Shown: positions 1 through 6,762 of the stretch, in pieces
How positions within the stretch are numbered: the stretch's first letter is position 1
Layout: each line of letters starts with the position of its first letter
Assembly (NCBI GenBank): GCA_910579395.1
Contig: CAJTUC010000022.1
Location: 1 to 64,000 of the forward strand
DNA: 64,000 bases
Direction of reading: 5' to 3'
Source: an uncultured Lachnospiraceae bacterium
Lineage (GTDB): Bacteria; Bacillota; Clostridia; Lachnospirales; Lachnospiraceae
Made by a program: the position numbers and the translations under genes
The notes under the pieces: model-generated
Told to the model about the DNA's origin: nothing
Seen by the model: the letters and a program-made list of their open reading frames with translations, nothing else
Databases searched by the model: none

Positions 1-100
1 ATTTGCCGAAGGCAAATCTTTCTCACGCTGGAGAATGCCTAAAAAGCGGCATTCTCCCGACTGATTTGAGATTCCGCAAAGCGGAATCATGAAGCCTAGC
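1..100 (+). repeat. Right half of dispersed three-way hairpin element (copy A1)
   Basis: The first 57 bases nearly match the right half of the complete copy at 19271-19495. A triloop hairpin (ATTTGCC, loop GAA, GGCAAAT) is followed by the closing arm TTCTCACGC, then a hairpin pairing GGAGAATGCC with GGCATTCTCC, then a second triloop hairpin (GATTCCGC, loop AAA, GCGGAATC) at about 70-88. The left half lies outside the window. It sits just before a sensor kinase gene, so it probably separates that kinase from its response regulator. Confidence 0.75.
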
Positions 101-126
101 ATGAAAGAAAGACAAGGTTATTTGCG

Positions 127-1536
127 ATGAGATTTTCCTTAAAAATTTTGCTGTGGACGATCATCGTCATGGCATTGGCGTTGGGGTTCAGCGGCTTTTA
201 TTTTGTGAATTATGTGTTTGAGACATCTCTGGAAAGAGAAGTCGGACAGGCGATGGATGAAAGCAGTATTCTTGGCTTTGCCTTTGAGACGGCGGCTTTG
301 AGCGTGCCTGCAAAATACAGTGTGCTGCCGGACAATACGGTGGAGGAAATTGCCGCCAATCTGGAAAGAGGCGGACAGAGTACGGGCCGGCTGCTGCGCA
401 TTTCGGATGAGGAAAAAAATGTGCTCTATGCCAGCGACGGTTTTGAGATGGACGATGAACTGCTGATGCAGACCAGAGAAGATATCAAGACATATCGGAT
501 CATTCAGGTAGAAAACGCTTATTATGTGCATACCGGAACAACAGTGAATGCCCTGAACCGGATTCTTTATCTGGAAAATCTGAAAGATGTTTCGGATGTG
601 TTTACGGAGCGGGCAATGGGCTTTTCCTTATACCGCAAAGTGACGCTCATCATGCTGTTCGCCGGCATCCTGATCATGCAGCTGATCTCTTCTTTGCTGA
701 CAAAACCGGTACGGCTGCTGACGGAGGCGACCAAAAGAATGGCGGCGGGCGATTATGCTTACCGGGCGAAGCAGATCAGCCAGGATGAGCTGGGCCAGCT
801 GACAAGAGATTTCAACAGTATGGCGGAGACTCTTGAGAAAAATATTGAAAAGCTGGAAGAAGAAATCGAGGCAAAGGAGGAATTCATGGGTGCTTTTGCC
901 CACGAGCTGAAAACACCGCTGACAGCCATCATCGGGTATGCGGATATGCTTCGTTCTCATAAATTGGATGAGGAAAAGAGCATGATGTCCGCCAATTATA
1001 TTTATACGGAAGGAAAGCGCCTGGAAGCGATGTCTCTGCGTCTGCTGGACATTATCGTTGCCGGAAAAGAGGAGGCGCAGCTGCAACAGGTTCCTGTGGA
1101 GCCGGTGTTTGACTATCTGAAAGAAATGTTCGTTGGCAGCCGGAAAATGGAATTTCATTTTGACTATGAGCCGGGAGTGGTACTGGCGGAAATCAATCTG
1201 ATCAAAACGGTGTTGGTCAATCTGATCGATAATGCGTGTAAAGCGTCGGAAGACGGCGGCCGCATTGAAGTGAGCGGTTCCGCGTCGGAGAATGGCTACC
1301 GGTTTGCGGTCAGGGATTACGGAATCGGCATTCCGGAGGAAGAGCGGCATAAGATTACGAAAGCCTTTTATATGGTGGATAAGTCCCGTGCAAGAAGCAA
1401 GAACGGAGCAGGACTCGGTCTTGCGCTCTGCGTGGAGATTTTGAAGATACACAACAGTGAATTGGAAATCGAGAGCGAAGCAGGCGAAGGCTCCTGTTTC
1501 GGCTTCGTGTTGGCGAAAGGCGGTGAGCAGGAATGA
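127..1536 (+). CDS. HAMP-domain sensor histidine kinase
   Basis: Membrane histidine kinase of 469 residues that would phosphorylate an OmpR-type regulator, presumably encoded just off the left edge. One membrane segment spans about residues 8-30 and another about 172-190, enclosing an extracellular sensor of roughly 140 residues. A HAMP linker (about 190-243) follows, then the HisKA box FAHELKTPLTAIIGYADML with phosphoacceptor His259, an N box (LIDNACKAS) and a G box (GAGLGLALC). The Shine-Dalgarno before ATG 127 is weak (AAGG, about 10 nt away), as expected for an internal operon gene. The stop overlaps the next start by four bases (ATGA), so the two are translationally coupled. The signal sensed cannot be read from sequence; control of the cell-wall gene downstream is inferred from the shared operator arrays. 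Confidence 0.93.
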   Translation: MRFSLKILLWTIIVMALALGFSGFYFVNYVFETSLEREVGQAMDESSILGFAFETAALSVPAKYSVLPDNTVEEIAANLERGGQSTGRLLRISDEEKNVLYASDGFEMDDELLMQTREDIKTYRIIQVENAYYVHTGTTVNALNRILYLENLKDVSDVFTERAMGFSLYRKVTLIMLFAGILIMQLISSLLTKPVRLLTEATKRMAAGDYAYRAKQISQDELGQLTRDFNSMAETLEKNIEKLEEEIEAKEEFMGAFAHELKTPLTAIIGYADMLRSHKLDEEKSMMSANYIYTEGKRLEAMSLRLLDIIVAGKEEAQLQQVPVEPVFDYLKEMFVGSRKMEFHFDYEPGVVLAEINLIKTVLVNLIDNACKASEDGGRIEVSGSASENGYRFAVRDYGIGIPEEERHKITKAFYMVDKSRARSKNGAGLGLALCVEILKIHNSELEIESEAGEGSCFGFVLAKGGEQE

Positions 1537-2360
1537 GATATAAGATAAAAATAGCGGTGTTCGTCCTGTTTGCGGTATTTTCGATGGCATTGTCTATCTG
1601 GGGCCCGGAGGCGCTGGCGCGGTATCAGGACAGAGGAACGTTGAATGAAATTCATACGGAAACGGTAGAAGAGGCGGGCATGGGATATCGATATAAGCTG
1701 AATATCAATGAAAAACTGTACATCCTTTCCCGCTGCCTGAGCAGCCAGACGATTCCGGAAAGTGAGCAGAATGCCTTGACATATCGTGCGGATACGGGGC
1801 TTTATCAGGATGTGGAAGGTTCCTACGCTTTTATCGCAAATTATCGGAGCCCGTCGGGCGAAGAGATTACCGACGAAGAGATTTATGAGATATGCAACAA
1901 TGCGCTTGCCGATATGAAAGAAGCAGGGATTCTGCCGGAAGAAGTGAAAGAAATAATGCCCGCATCCTACGATGCGACGCTTTATTCCGCCATCGATGTG
2001 CTGGAACCGAGAAACAACATTGCAGTCTGGAAACTGAGTCTTTCCAACAGTCAGAAAAATGCAAATAAGGAAAACCGTTTGATGGATGCCATTATCGGCG
2101 CCGAGGACGGAAAATTATATGAGTTCTATGTGCGGACGCCGCTTTTGTGGGAGGATATTGATGCGGATGCCATTATCGAGGAATGGAGCAGCTATATGGG
2201 TCTTGGCAGCCCGGAACCTTACGAATCGGATAACCCGCTGTTGGAAACGACGCCTTATTATAAAAAGTATGTCTTTCCGGGAATGGGAGACGGAAGGACG
2301 ATCGTTACAGTCGGATTCTATGAAGGGATTAATGAATTGTTCCTGAAAATCGAGAAATGA
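1533..2360 (+). CDS. Membrane-anchored extracellular protein coupled to the sensor kinase
   Basis: Unrecognised protein of 275 residues. One hydrophobic segment near residues 5-25 is followed by an acidic extracytoplasmic domain with no cysteine cluster, lipobox or catalytic motif that I recognise. The start ATG lies inside the kinase stop (ATGA), so the two are made together, and an accessory or signal-modulating role for the kinase is a reasonable inference. Its length and form, a signal anchor plus a mixed alpha/beta ectodomain, resemble the accessory proteins often found beside two-component systems in Lachnospiraceae. Its TGA stop is also the first half-site of an 11-bp operator array, so control of the next gene begins inside this one. 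Confidence 0.8.
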   Translation: MRYKIKIAVFVLFAVFSMALSIWGPEALARYQDRGTLNEIHTETVEEAGMGYRYKLNINEKLYILSRCLSSQTIPESEQNALTYRADTGLYQDVEGSYAFIANYRSPSGEEITDEEIYEICNNALADMKEAGILPEEVKEIMPASYDATLYSAIDVLEPRNNIAVWKLSLSNSQKNANKENRLMDAIIGAEDGKLYEFYVRTPLLWEDIDADAIIEEWSSYMGLGSPEPYESDNPLLETTPYYKKYVFPGMGDGRTIVTVGFYEGINELFLKIEK

Positions 2361-2434
2361 TGCAAAAATGATGCAAAAATGATGTGACTTTGATGCAGAA
2401 ATGATGATAATTTGATGCAGCTCTTGTGTAATCT
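2358..2434 (+). promoter_or_regulatory. OmpR-type operator array (six 11-bp repeats) with promoter
   Basis: TGATG half-sites start at 2358, 2369, 2380, 2391, 2402 and 2413, exactly 11 bp apart. The first two units are identical (TGATGCAAAAA). A -10-like TAATCT (2429-2434) begins 16 nt after the start of the last half-site. Direct repeats on one helix face are the usual target of OmpR/PhoB-family regulators, which replace the -35 contact. A matching six-unit array precedes the VIT/VWA gene on the minus strand at 8866-8926. Confidence 0.8.
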
Positions 2435-2465
2435 TATCTTACAAGATGACACAAGAGTTCTTTTT
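2421..2465 (+). terminator. Intrinsic terminator after the kinase operon
   Basis: CTCTTGTGT (2421-2429) pairs with ACACAAGAG (2449-2457) around a 19-nt loop and is followed by TTCTTTTT. It ends the kinase and membrane-protein transcript. The proposed promoter for the next gene overlaps its left arm, so transcripts starting there would lack the full stem. Confidence 0.75.
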
Positions 2466-2632
2466 ATGCACAGGCCTGCATTAGGAAGTTTGCCGCTAAA
2501 GCGGCATGCGGGCCGCGCGGCGAGTAGGGGAAGAAATCTTCCCTGCTCGATTTGGGGTTATAAATGACAATTGTGTCCGATCACGGAATGGTAGAGAGGA
2601 ATGGTGTACGGATGCACGAAAGAGGAAGCTAC

Positions 2633-4030
2633 ATGACAAGATATTATCATCGGTATCAGCGGAAGGAAAAAAGGAGAAAAAGAGCAAAGCGGATTCTGGC
2701 AGCGGTGTTTACGATATGCCTGACTTGTCTGTCTGTTTTTACGATACAGAAGATACCTGCGGGAGAGGTTTATGCGGCGACAGATAAAGATGCAGTATAC
2801 TGGCCGAAGCATTCCGATATGGGAACGGCGCTCGGGGAACCGGCGCAGATAGATGCGGAAGAATTGTTGGCATGGATAGAAGAAAATGCAATACCGGTTG
2901 TTTTCGTAGATGCCGGACATGGCGGCGCGGATGCGGGCTGTTCCAGAGCTGGTGTGGAAGAAAAAACGATCAATCTCGAGATTGCGCTGAAAGTGCAGGA
3001 GCAGTTGGAGGAATTGGGATATAAGGTCATCATGGCAAGGGATACGGATGTTTATGTATCAAAGGAAGACCGGGTAAAACAGGCAAATGCCTCACAGGCA
3101 GATATTTATGTGAGCATCCATCAGAATGCGACCGATGACGGAAGCAGCGCGAGCGGCATGGAGGTATGGTATGACGGTTCCGATGTAAGCCGTGAAAATA
3201 AAAGGCTGGCGCAGCTCATAAGACAGCAGACTGCCCGGAGTACGGAAGTGGTAGAACGGGAACTCCGTGGAAATGCGGATTTTCATGTGACGGGAAGCAC
3301 CACGATGCCGGCCTGTCTCATTGAGACCGGATTTCTGACCAATGCGGATGAGAGAAACAAGCTCGTCACGGAAGAATATCAGGAGCAGATAGCGACGGGA
3401 ATCGTGCGGGGAATCGATTATTATTTTCATCCCAAGACGATGTATCTGACTTTTGATGACGGGCCTTCCGAAGAAAATACGGAAACGGTTCTGAATATTT
3501 TAAAAGAAAGGGGTATTCAGGCGACATTCTTTCTGGTAGGGGAAAACGTAGCGAAGAATCCGGAAATCGCAAGAAGAATTGTAGCGGAAGGACATACGAT
3601 CGGCATTCACAGCAATACCCATGATTATACGGCAATCTATGCGGATGTGGACAGTTTCGTGCAGGATTTCGAGGAAGCGCATCAGATCATTTACGAGGTG
3701 ACGGGTGTGGATGCAAAGCTTTTCCGATTTCCCGGCGGAAGCATCAATGCCTATAATGCGGAAGTCAGCGATGATATCATTGCCAAAATGACGGAACTCG
3801 GATACACCTATTACGACTGGAACGCCAGTCTGGGGGATGCCGCGCCTGAAACGACGCCGGAAGGTCTGATTGATAATGGCGTATCTACCACGCTTGGGCG
3901 GAAAAACGTAGTCATGCTGGCGCATGATGTGGTCTATAATACCGGAGCCTGTCTGGAAGAACTGCTGGACAGCCTGCCGGAGTATGAAATGAAAGCATTG
4001 AGCGAGGACGTGGAGCCGGTACGGTTTTAG
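2633..4030 (+). CDS. N-acetylmuramoyl-L-alanine amidase fused to polysaccharide deacetylase
   Basis: Secreted two-domain cell-wall enzyme of 465 residues. A basic N-terminus and a hydrophobic segment (about 22-40) form a signal peptide or anchor. The Amidase_3 domain (about 90-265) has zinc ligands in DAGHGG (His96), VEEKTIN (Glu109) and SIHQNA (His163), and the catalytic Glu231 in CLIETGF. It should cut the bond between muramic acid and the stem peptide. The NodB deacetylase domain (about 270-460) has TFDDGP (Asp275, Asp276), metal ligands His326 and His330 in HSNTHD, then RFPGG and LAHD. The start at 2633 is chosen for GAGGAAG about 7 nt upstream; upstream ATGs in the same frame (2564, 2612) have poorer sites. 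The pairing suggests combined hydrolysis and remodelling of peptidoglycan, controlled from the adjacent 11-bp operator array. Confidence 0.92.
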   Translation: MTRYYHRYQRKEKRRKRAKRILAAVFTICLTCLSVFTIQKIPAGEVYAATDKDAVYWPKHSDMGTALGEPAQIDAEELLAWIEENAIPVVFVDAGHGGADAGCSRAGVEEKTINLEIALKVQEQLEELGYKVIMARDTDVYVSKEDRVKQANASQADIYVSIHQNATDDGSSASGMEVWYDGSDVSRENKRLAQLIRQQTARSTEVVERELRGNADFHVTGSTTMPACLIETGFLTNADERNKLVTEEYQEQIATGIVRGIDYYFHPKTMYLTFDDGPSEENTETVLNILKERGIQATFFLVGENVAKNPEIARRIVAEGHTIGIHSNTHDYTAIYADVDSFVQDFEEAHQIIYEVTGVDAKLFRFPGGSINAYNAEVSDDIIAKMTELGYTYYDWNASLGDAAPETTPEGLIDNGVSTTLGRKNVVMLAHDVVYNTGACLEELLDSLPEYEMKALSEDVEPVRF

Positions 4031-4058
4031 GCGGGAATGCTGAAAATCTGTAATTAAG

Positions 4059-4084
4059 AAGGTGAGGCGTGCCTCGCCTTTTTT
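4059..4084 (+). terminator. Intrinsic terminator after the amidase/deacetylase gene
   Basis: AGGTGAGGC pairs with GCCTCGCCT across a two-base loop, with one G-T pair, followed by a run of T. It separates the amidase/deacetylase from the TetR gene. Confidence 0.9.
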
Positions 4085-4160
4085 GCGTATAAAATTACAT
4101 ATAAAACTTTATATGTAAAATTTGGCATGCAATATTTTGCATGTAAAATGATAGTGCTAC

Positions 4161-4196
4161 TTGACAAAAAGAGAAATATAATATATGTTATATAAC
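4161..4196 (+). promoter_or_regulatory. Promoter with overlapping palindrome before the TetR gene
   Basis: TTGACA (4161-4166), a 17-nt spacer and TATGTT (4184-4189) form a good sigma-A promoter. The perfect palindrome GTTATATAAC (4187-4196) overlaps the -10 and is a likely self-binding site for the TetR-family product. Two more inverted repeats lie upstream: TTACATATAAA facing TTTATATGTAA near 4090-4115, and CATGCAA facing TTGCATG near 4124-4143. Confidence 0.65.
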
Positions 4197-4222
4197 AAAA
4201 ATTATAAAATGGGGGAATATTT

Positions 4223-4813
4223 ATGCCGCCAAAAGCAAGAATTTCAAAAGAAATGATTATGGAGGAAGCCTTTCAGATTGCACGGACAGAGGGTGCGGAC
4301 AGGATGACCGCCCGCCGTATCTCTGAAAGGCTAAAGTGCTCAACGCAGCCCGTACTGTATTACTTTGCGACTGTGGAGGAAATAAAAGCGGCTGTTTATC
4401 AACTGGCGGATGATTATCATACACGCTTTCTGATGAATGTGGAGCATGATTATGGAAACCTGATGCTCAGTATCGGAATGAATTATATCCGCTTTGCAAT
4501 AGAGGAGCGGAATCTGTTTCGTTTTTTATTTCAGTCAAATGAGTTTTCAGGGGCCGGACTGATGGATTTAGTTCAGTCAGAAGCGCTGGAACCGGTTTTG
4601 CGGGTCTTACAGCAGGAAGCAGGCGTGACGAAAGCGGAAGCGAAGGAAATTTTTATAACGCTGTTTGTTTTCGTTCATGGATATGCCAGTCTGTTTGCAA
4701 ATAACGAAATGACGTATGACAGTGGGCTTTTGGCAGCAGCACTGACGAAAGTATTTTCCGGTGCTGTTTATGTTGTAAAAGAGAAGGCTGCGTCTGACGA
4801 CTCAAACTCGTGA
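4223..4813 (+). CDS. TetR/AcrR family transcriptional regulator
   Basis: Protein of 196 residues with an N-terminal helix-turn-helix (about residues 8-55), including the typical TARRISERLKCSTQPVLYYF stretch where the recognition helix ends in YYF. The C-terminal helical ligand domain is of TetR_C type (WHG-like). The site GGGGGAA lies about 8 nt before the ATG. It probably represses its own promoter through the palindrome over the -10 and may also control the CPBP protease gene that follows on the same strand about 190 nt later. The ligand is unknown. Confidence 0.9.
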   Translation: MPPKARISKEMIMEEAFQIARTEGADRMTARRISERLKCSTQPVLYYFATVEEIKAAVYQLADDYHTRFLMNVEHDYGNLMLSIGMNYIRFAIEERNLFRFLFQSNEFSGAGLMDLVQSEALEPVLRVLQQEAGVTKAEAKEIFITLFVFVHGYASLFANNEMTYDSGLLAAALTKVFSGAVYVVKEKAASDDSNS

Positions 4814-4887
4814 GAGAGGGACAGGGTATAAGGTTGTGCCTGGCAGCCCCAACACGTGCTGAGAAAGGAGCAGAGTGATAAAAGCGT

Positions 4888-4996
4888 TTTCAACTATTGA
4901 ATTTGAGTGTCTGCCGAAGCAGACAAAGGGGAGTAAGGTTGAAAGAAATGCACTTTCAACTATTGATTTGAGTGTCTGCCGAAGCAGACAAAGGGG
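4888..4996 (+). repeat. Duplicated hairpin module in the leader of the CPBP gene
   Basis: Two direct copies of about 44 bp (4888-4932 and 4953-4996) each contain GTCTGC, loop CGAA, GCAGAC and end in AAAGGGG. The spacer carries GTTGAAAG, which can pair with CTTTCAAC in the second copy. The second AAAGGGG is the ribosome binding site of the following gene. The copies differ in reading frame, so they are not protein repeats. Confidence 0.7.
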
Positions 4997-5003
4997 TATA
5001 AAA

Positions 5004-5717
5004 ATGAAAAAGATATACGATAAGAATGAGTTACATTTTGCATTGATATGGATAGGTCTTTATGTTGTGCTGATGAGTGTGGGAGACAGCATTTCAGGGA
5101 TAATAGGCGCTGCAAAGATAGCAACGGCTCCAATCTGCCTTGTATTAGCGCTTATCATCTATTTTTGGCTCAGTAAAAATAAATTGAAGGAGAAATATGG
5201 TCTTTGTCCTTTTCGGGCAAGTGCAGGACAATACTTCTATTTTGTTCCACTCGTGTTATTGGCAACGACCAATCTCTGGAGTGGATTTCAGCTGAATCTG
5301 ACTTTTTATGAAACGGTTTTGTATGTGATGAGTATGTTGTGTGTAGGATTTTTGGAAGAAGTGATCTTCAGAGGTTTTCTGTTTAAAGCAATCTGCAAAA
5401 CCAATGTAAAACAGGCTGTTGTTATCTCAAGCATTACTTTTGGCGTTGGTCATATTGTGAATTTGCTGAACGGAAGAGATATTCCGGAAACGTTGCTGCA
5501 GGTTTGTTATGCGGTTGCCATAGGCTTTCTTTTTACGATAATTTTTTACAAGGGGAAAAGTCTTTGGCCCTGTATCATTACACACGGTGTTATCAACAGT
5601 CTGAGTGTATTTGCAAGTGGAAACGAGATAACGATCTATGAGCAGATGGCCGGTTGTATTTTTGTGTGTATTGTTTCGACTGGGTATGCACTGTATCTTT
5701 TGAAAAAAGCCGCTTGA
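5004..5717 (+). CDS. CPBP (CAAX/ABI-type) membrane glutamic protease
   Basis: Polytopic membrane protein of 237 residues with the three motifs of the CPBP family: EEVIFRGF (EExxxR), FGVGH (FxxxH) and ITHGVINSL (HxxxN), each in or near a membrane helix. Bacterial members cleave membrane proteins or act in peptide and bacteriocin immunity; the substrate here is unknown. The start at 5004 is chosen because AAAGGGG sits 7 nt upstream. A GTG at 4875 with AAAGGAG in front would add 43 residues encoded by a duplicated non-coding repeat read in two frames, so I reject it. It lies downstream of the TetR gene and probably belongs to the same control unit. Confidence 0.88.
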   Translation: MKKIYDKNELHFALIWIGLYVVLMSVGDSISGIIGAAKIATAPICLVLALIIYFWLSKNKLKEKYGLCPFRASAGQYFYFVPLVLLATTNLWSGFQLNLTFYETVLYVMSMLCVGFLEEVIFRGFLFKAICKTNVKQAVVISSITFGVGHIVNLLNGRDIPETLLQVCYAVAIGFLFTIIFYKGKSLWPCIITHGVINSLSVFASGNEITIYEQMAGCIFVCIVSTGYALYLLKKAA

Positions 5718-5742
5718 AAGCAAGGCAGCCTACATGAGGAAT

Positions 5743-5780
5743 AAAGAGCGGTAAGTCTTCCGCAGTCTTACCGCTCTTTT
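5743..5780. terminator. Bidirectional terminator between convergent genes
   Basis: AAAGAGCGGTAAG (5743-5755) pairs perfectly with CTTACCGCTCTTT (5767-5779). There is T-rich sequence on the plus side and the matching A-rich arm serves the minus strand. It ends both the CPBP gene and the exosortase-like gene. Confidence 0.9.
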
Positions 5781-5787
5781 CGGGTTG

Positions 5788-6579
5788 TCAATGCCTCTGC
5801 ATCCGCGAAACCGGCAAATACAGCACTGCCGCTATCACGAAACAGGAAGCGAGAACGAGCAGTGCATACTGACCGAAGCCTTCCCAGTCATTGGTCACGA
5901 CTCTCTTGCAAAAGGGCAGTACGAGAACTGTCAGAAGATACCAGAATACAGGCACGATCAACCGACGGGAAGGAATCCGGCAGGCTCCAGTGGGAGCGGT
6001 TGGTGAAAGTGCAGAGGATGTTTCTGCGTCACCGCGCAGGAACCATCGTTTACAGATAGAGGATGACAGTAAATAAATGACACACAGCGAAGAGAAATAA
6101 ACAATCGTTCCAGTCAGCGTATGCAGTCTGTCAGGTGTCAGCCAGCCATCCAGCAGTCCCGCCCTTTTTAGCAGAAACGGAAGATGGATAGAGGCGGTGA
6201 TGCGGATGCTGTTGACCAGAATCGTAGCAAGATAGGAAAAAATGATACTGAAACAGAACCACAGATAGCCGCTTTTCTTTTTTTCAATCCGATGCAGAGA
6301 AGAGAACATCAGCATGAGGAAAGCGATCATCATAAAGCGGATGCCGGCGCAGGAGGGCGCCACGAGGAAATAATAGGCATGGCTGGCGTATCCCTGATGC
6401 GGCAGGTATTCAAAAGTAATGCCGCTGAGAACGCTGACCCACCGTACGGTGGGTGCCAGCATCCAGTTAATGACATCACTGTCAGTTGCTTTGGAGAAGT
6501 ATCTCAGTATGAAAGCGACAGCGGTCGTCAGCAAATAAAGCGGCCAGTATTTTTGAAGGCTTGTTTTTCTCATGAGCAT
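5788..6579 (-). CDS. Exosortase/archaeosortase-like transpeptidase
   Basis: Polytopic membrane protein of 263 residues with six to seven hydrophobic segments. It carries the residues expected for exosortases in the right order: Cys77 in APSCAGIRF at the start of a helix, Arg126 in VNSIRI at the end of the next, and His153 in DRLHTLTG before another. Members cleave and probably transfer proteins bearing a C-terminal tripartite signal (short motif, membrane helix, basic tail). The upstream co-directional gene encodes a VIT/VWA protein with just such an end, the obvious substrate. GAGGAAA before ATG 6579 is a good binding site; ATG 6573 is an alternative. The family is far better known from Gram-negative exopolysaccharide producers than from Clostridia. 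The fold assignment rests on motif and topology only, and the subclass is uncertain. Confidence 0.8.
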   Translation of the reverse strand: MLMRKTSLQKYWPLYLLTTAVAFILRYFSKATDSDVINWMLAPTVRWVSVLSGITFEYLPHQGYASHAYYFLVAPSCAGIRFMMIAFLMLMFSSLHRIEKKKSGYLWFCFSIIFSYLATILVNSIRITASIHLPFLLKRAGLLDGWLTPDRLHTLTGTIVYFSSLCVIYLLSSSICKRWFLRGDAETSSALSPTAPTGACRIPSRRLIVPVFWYLLTVLVLPFCKRVVTNDWEGFGQYALLVLASCFVIAAVLYLPVSRMQRH

Positions 6580-6613
6580 CTTTTTCCTCGACTCTTTCTT
6601 TTTTCGACTTTTT

Positions 6614-6762
6614 CAAATTCTTTCTTTTTCCAATCTTTCTTTAGAACTTTTTTTCTCCGGTATTTCTTTCTTTAGAACTTTTTTCTCCGGTATTTCTTTC
6701 TTTAGAACTTTTTTCTCCGGTATTTCTTTCTTTGTAACTTTTTTTCTTCGGTATTTCTTTCT
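6614..6762 (-). repeat. 30-bp minisatellite between the VIT/VWA and exosortase-like genes
   Basis: On the minus strand, about four 30- or 31-bp units read in translation as KKEIPEKKVL. They follow the TAA of the VIT/VWA gene and stay open in its frame until about 6614. Runs of six or seven A make the tract prone to slippage. The first and last units are imperfect. It may be a former or switchable extension of the basic C-terminal tail of the VIT/VWA protein. The strand is nearly free of T, so an open frame alone is weak evidence. Confidence 0.8.

Noticed and set aside
4875..5003. N-terminal extension of the CPBP protease from GTG 4875
   Set aside because: The 43 extra residues are encoded by two copies of a non-coding repeat read in different frames, and a good binding site precedes ATG 5004.
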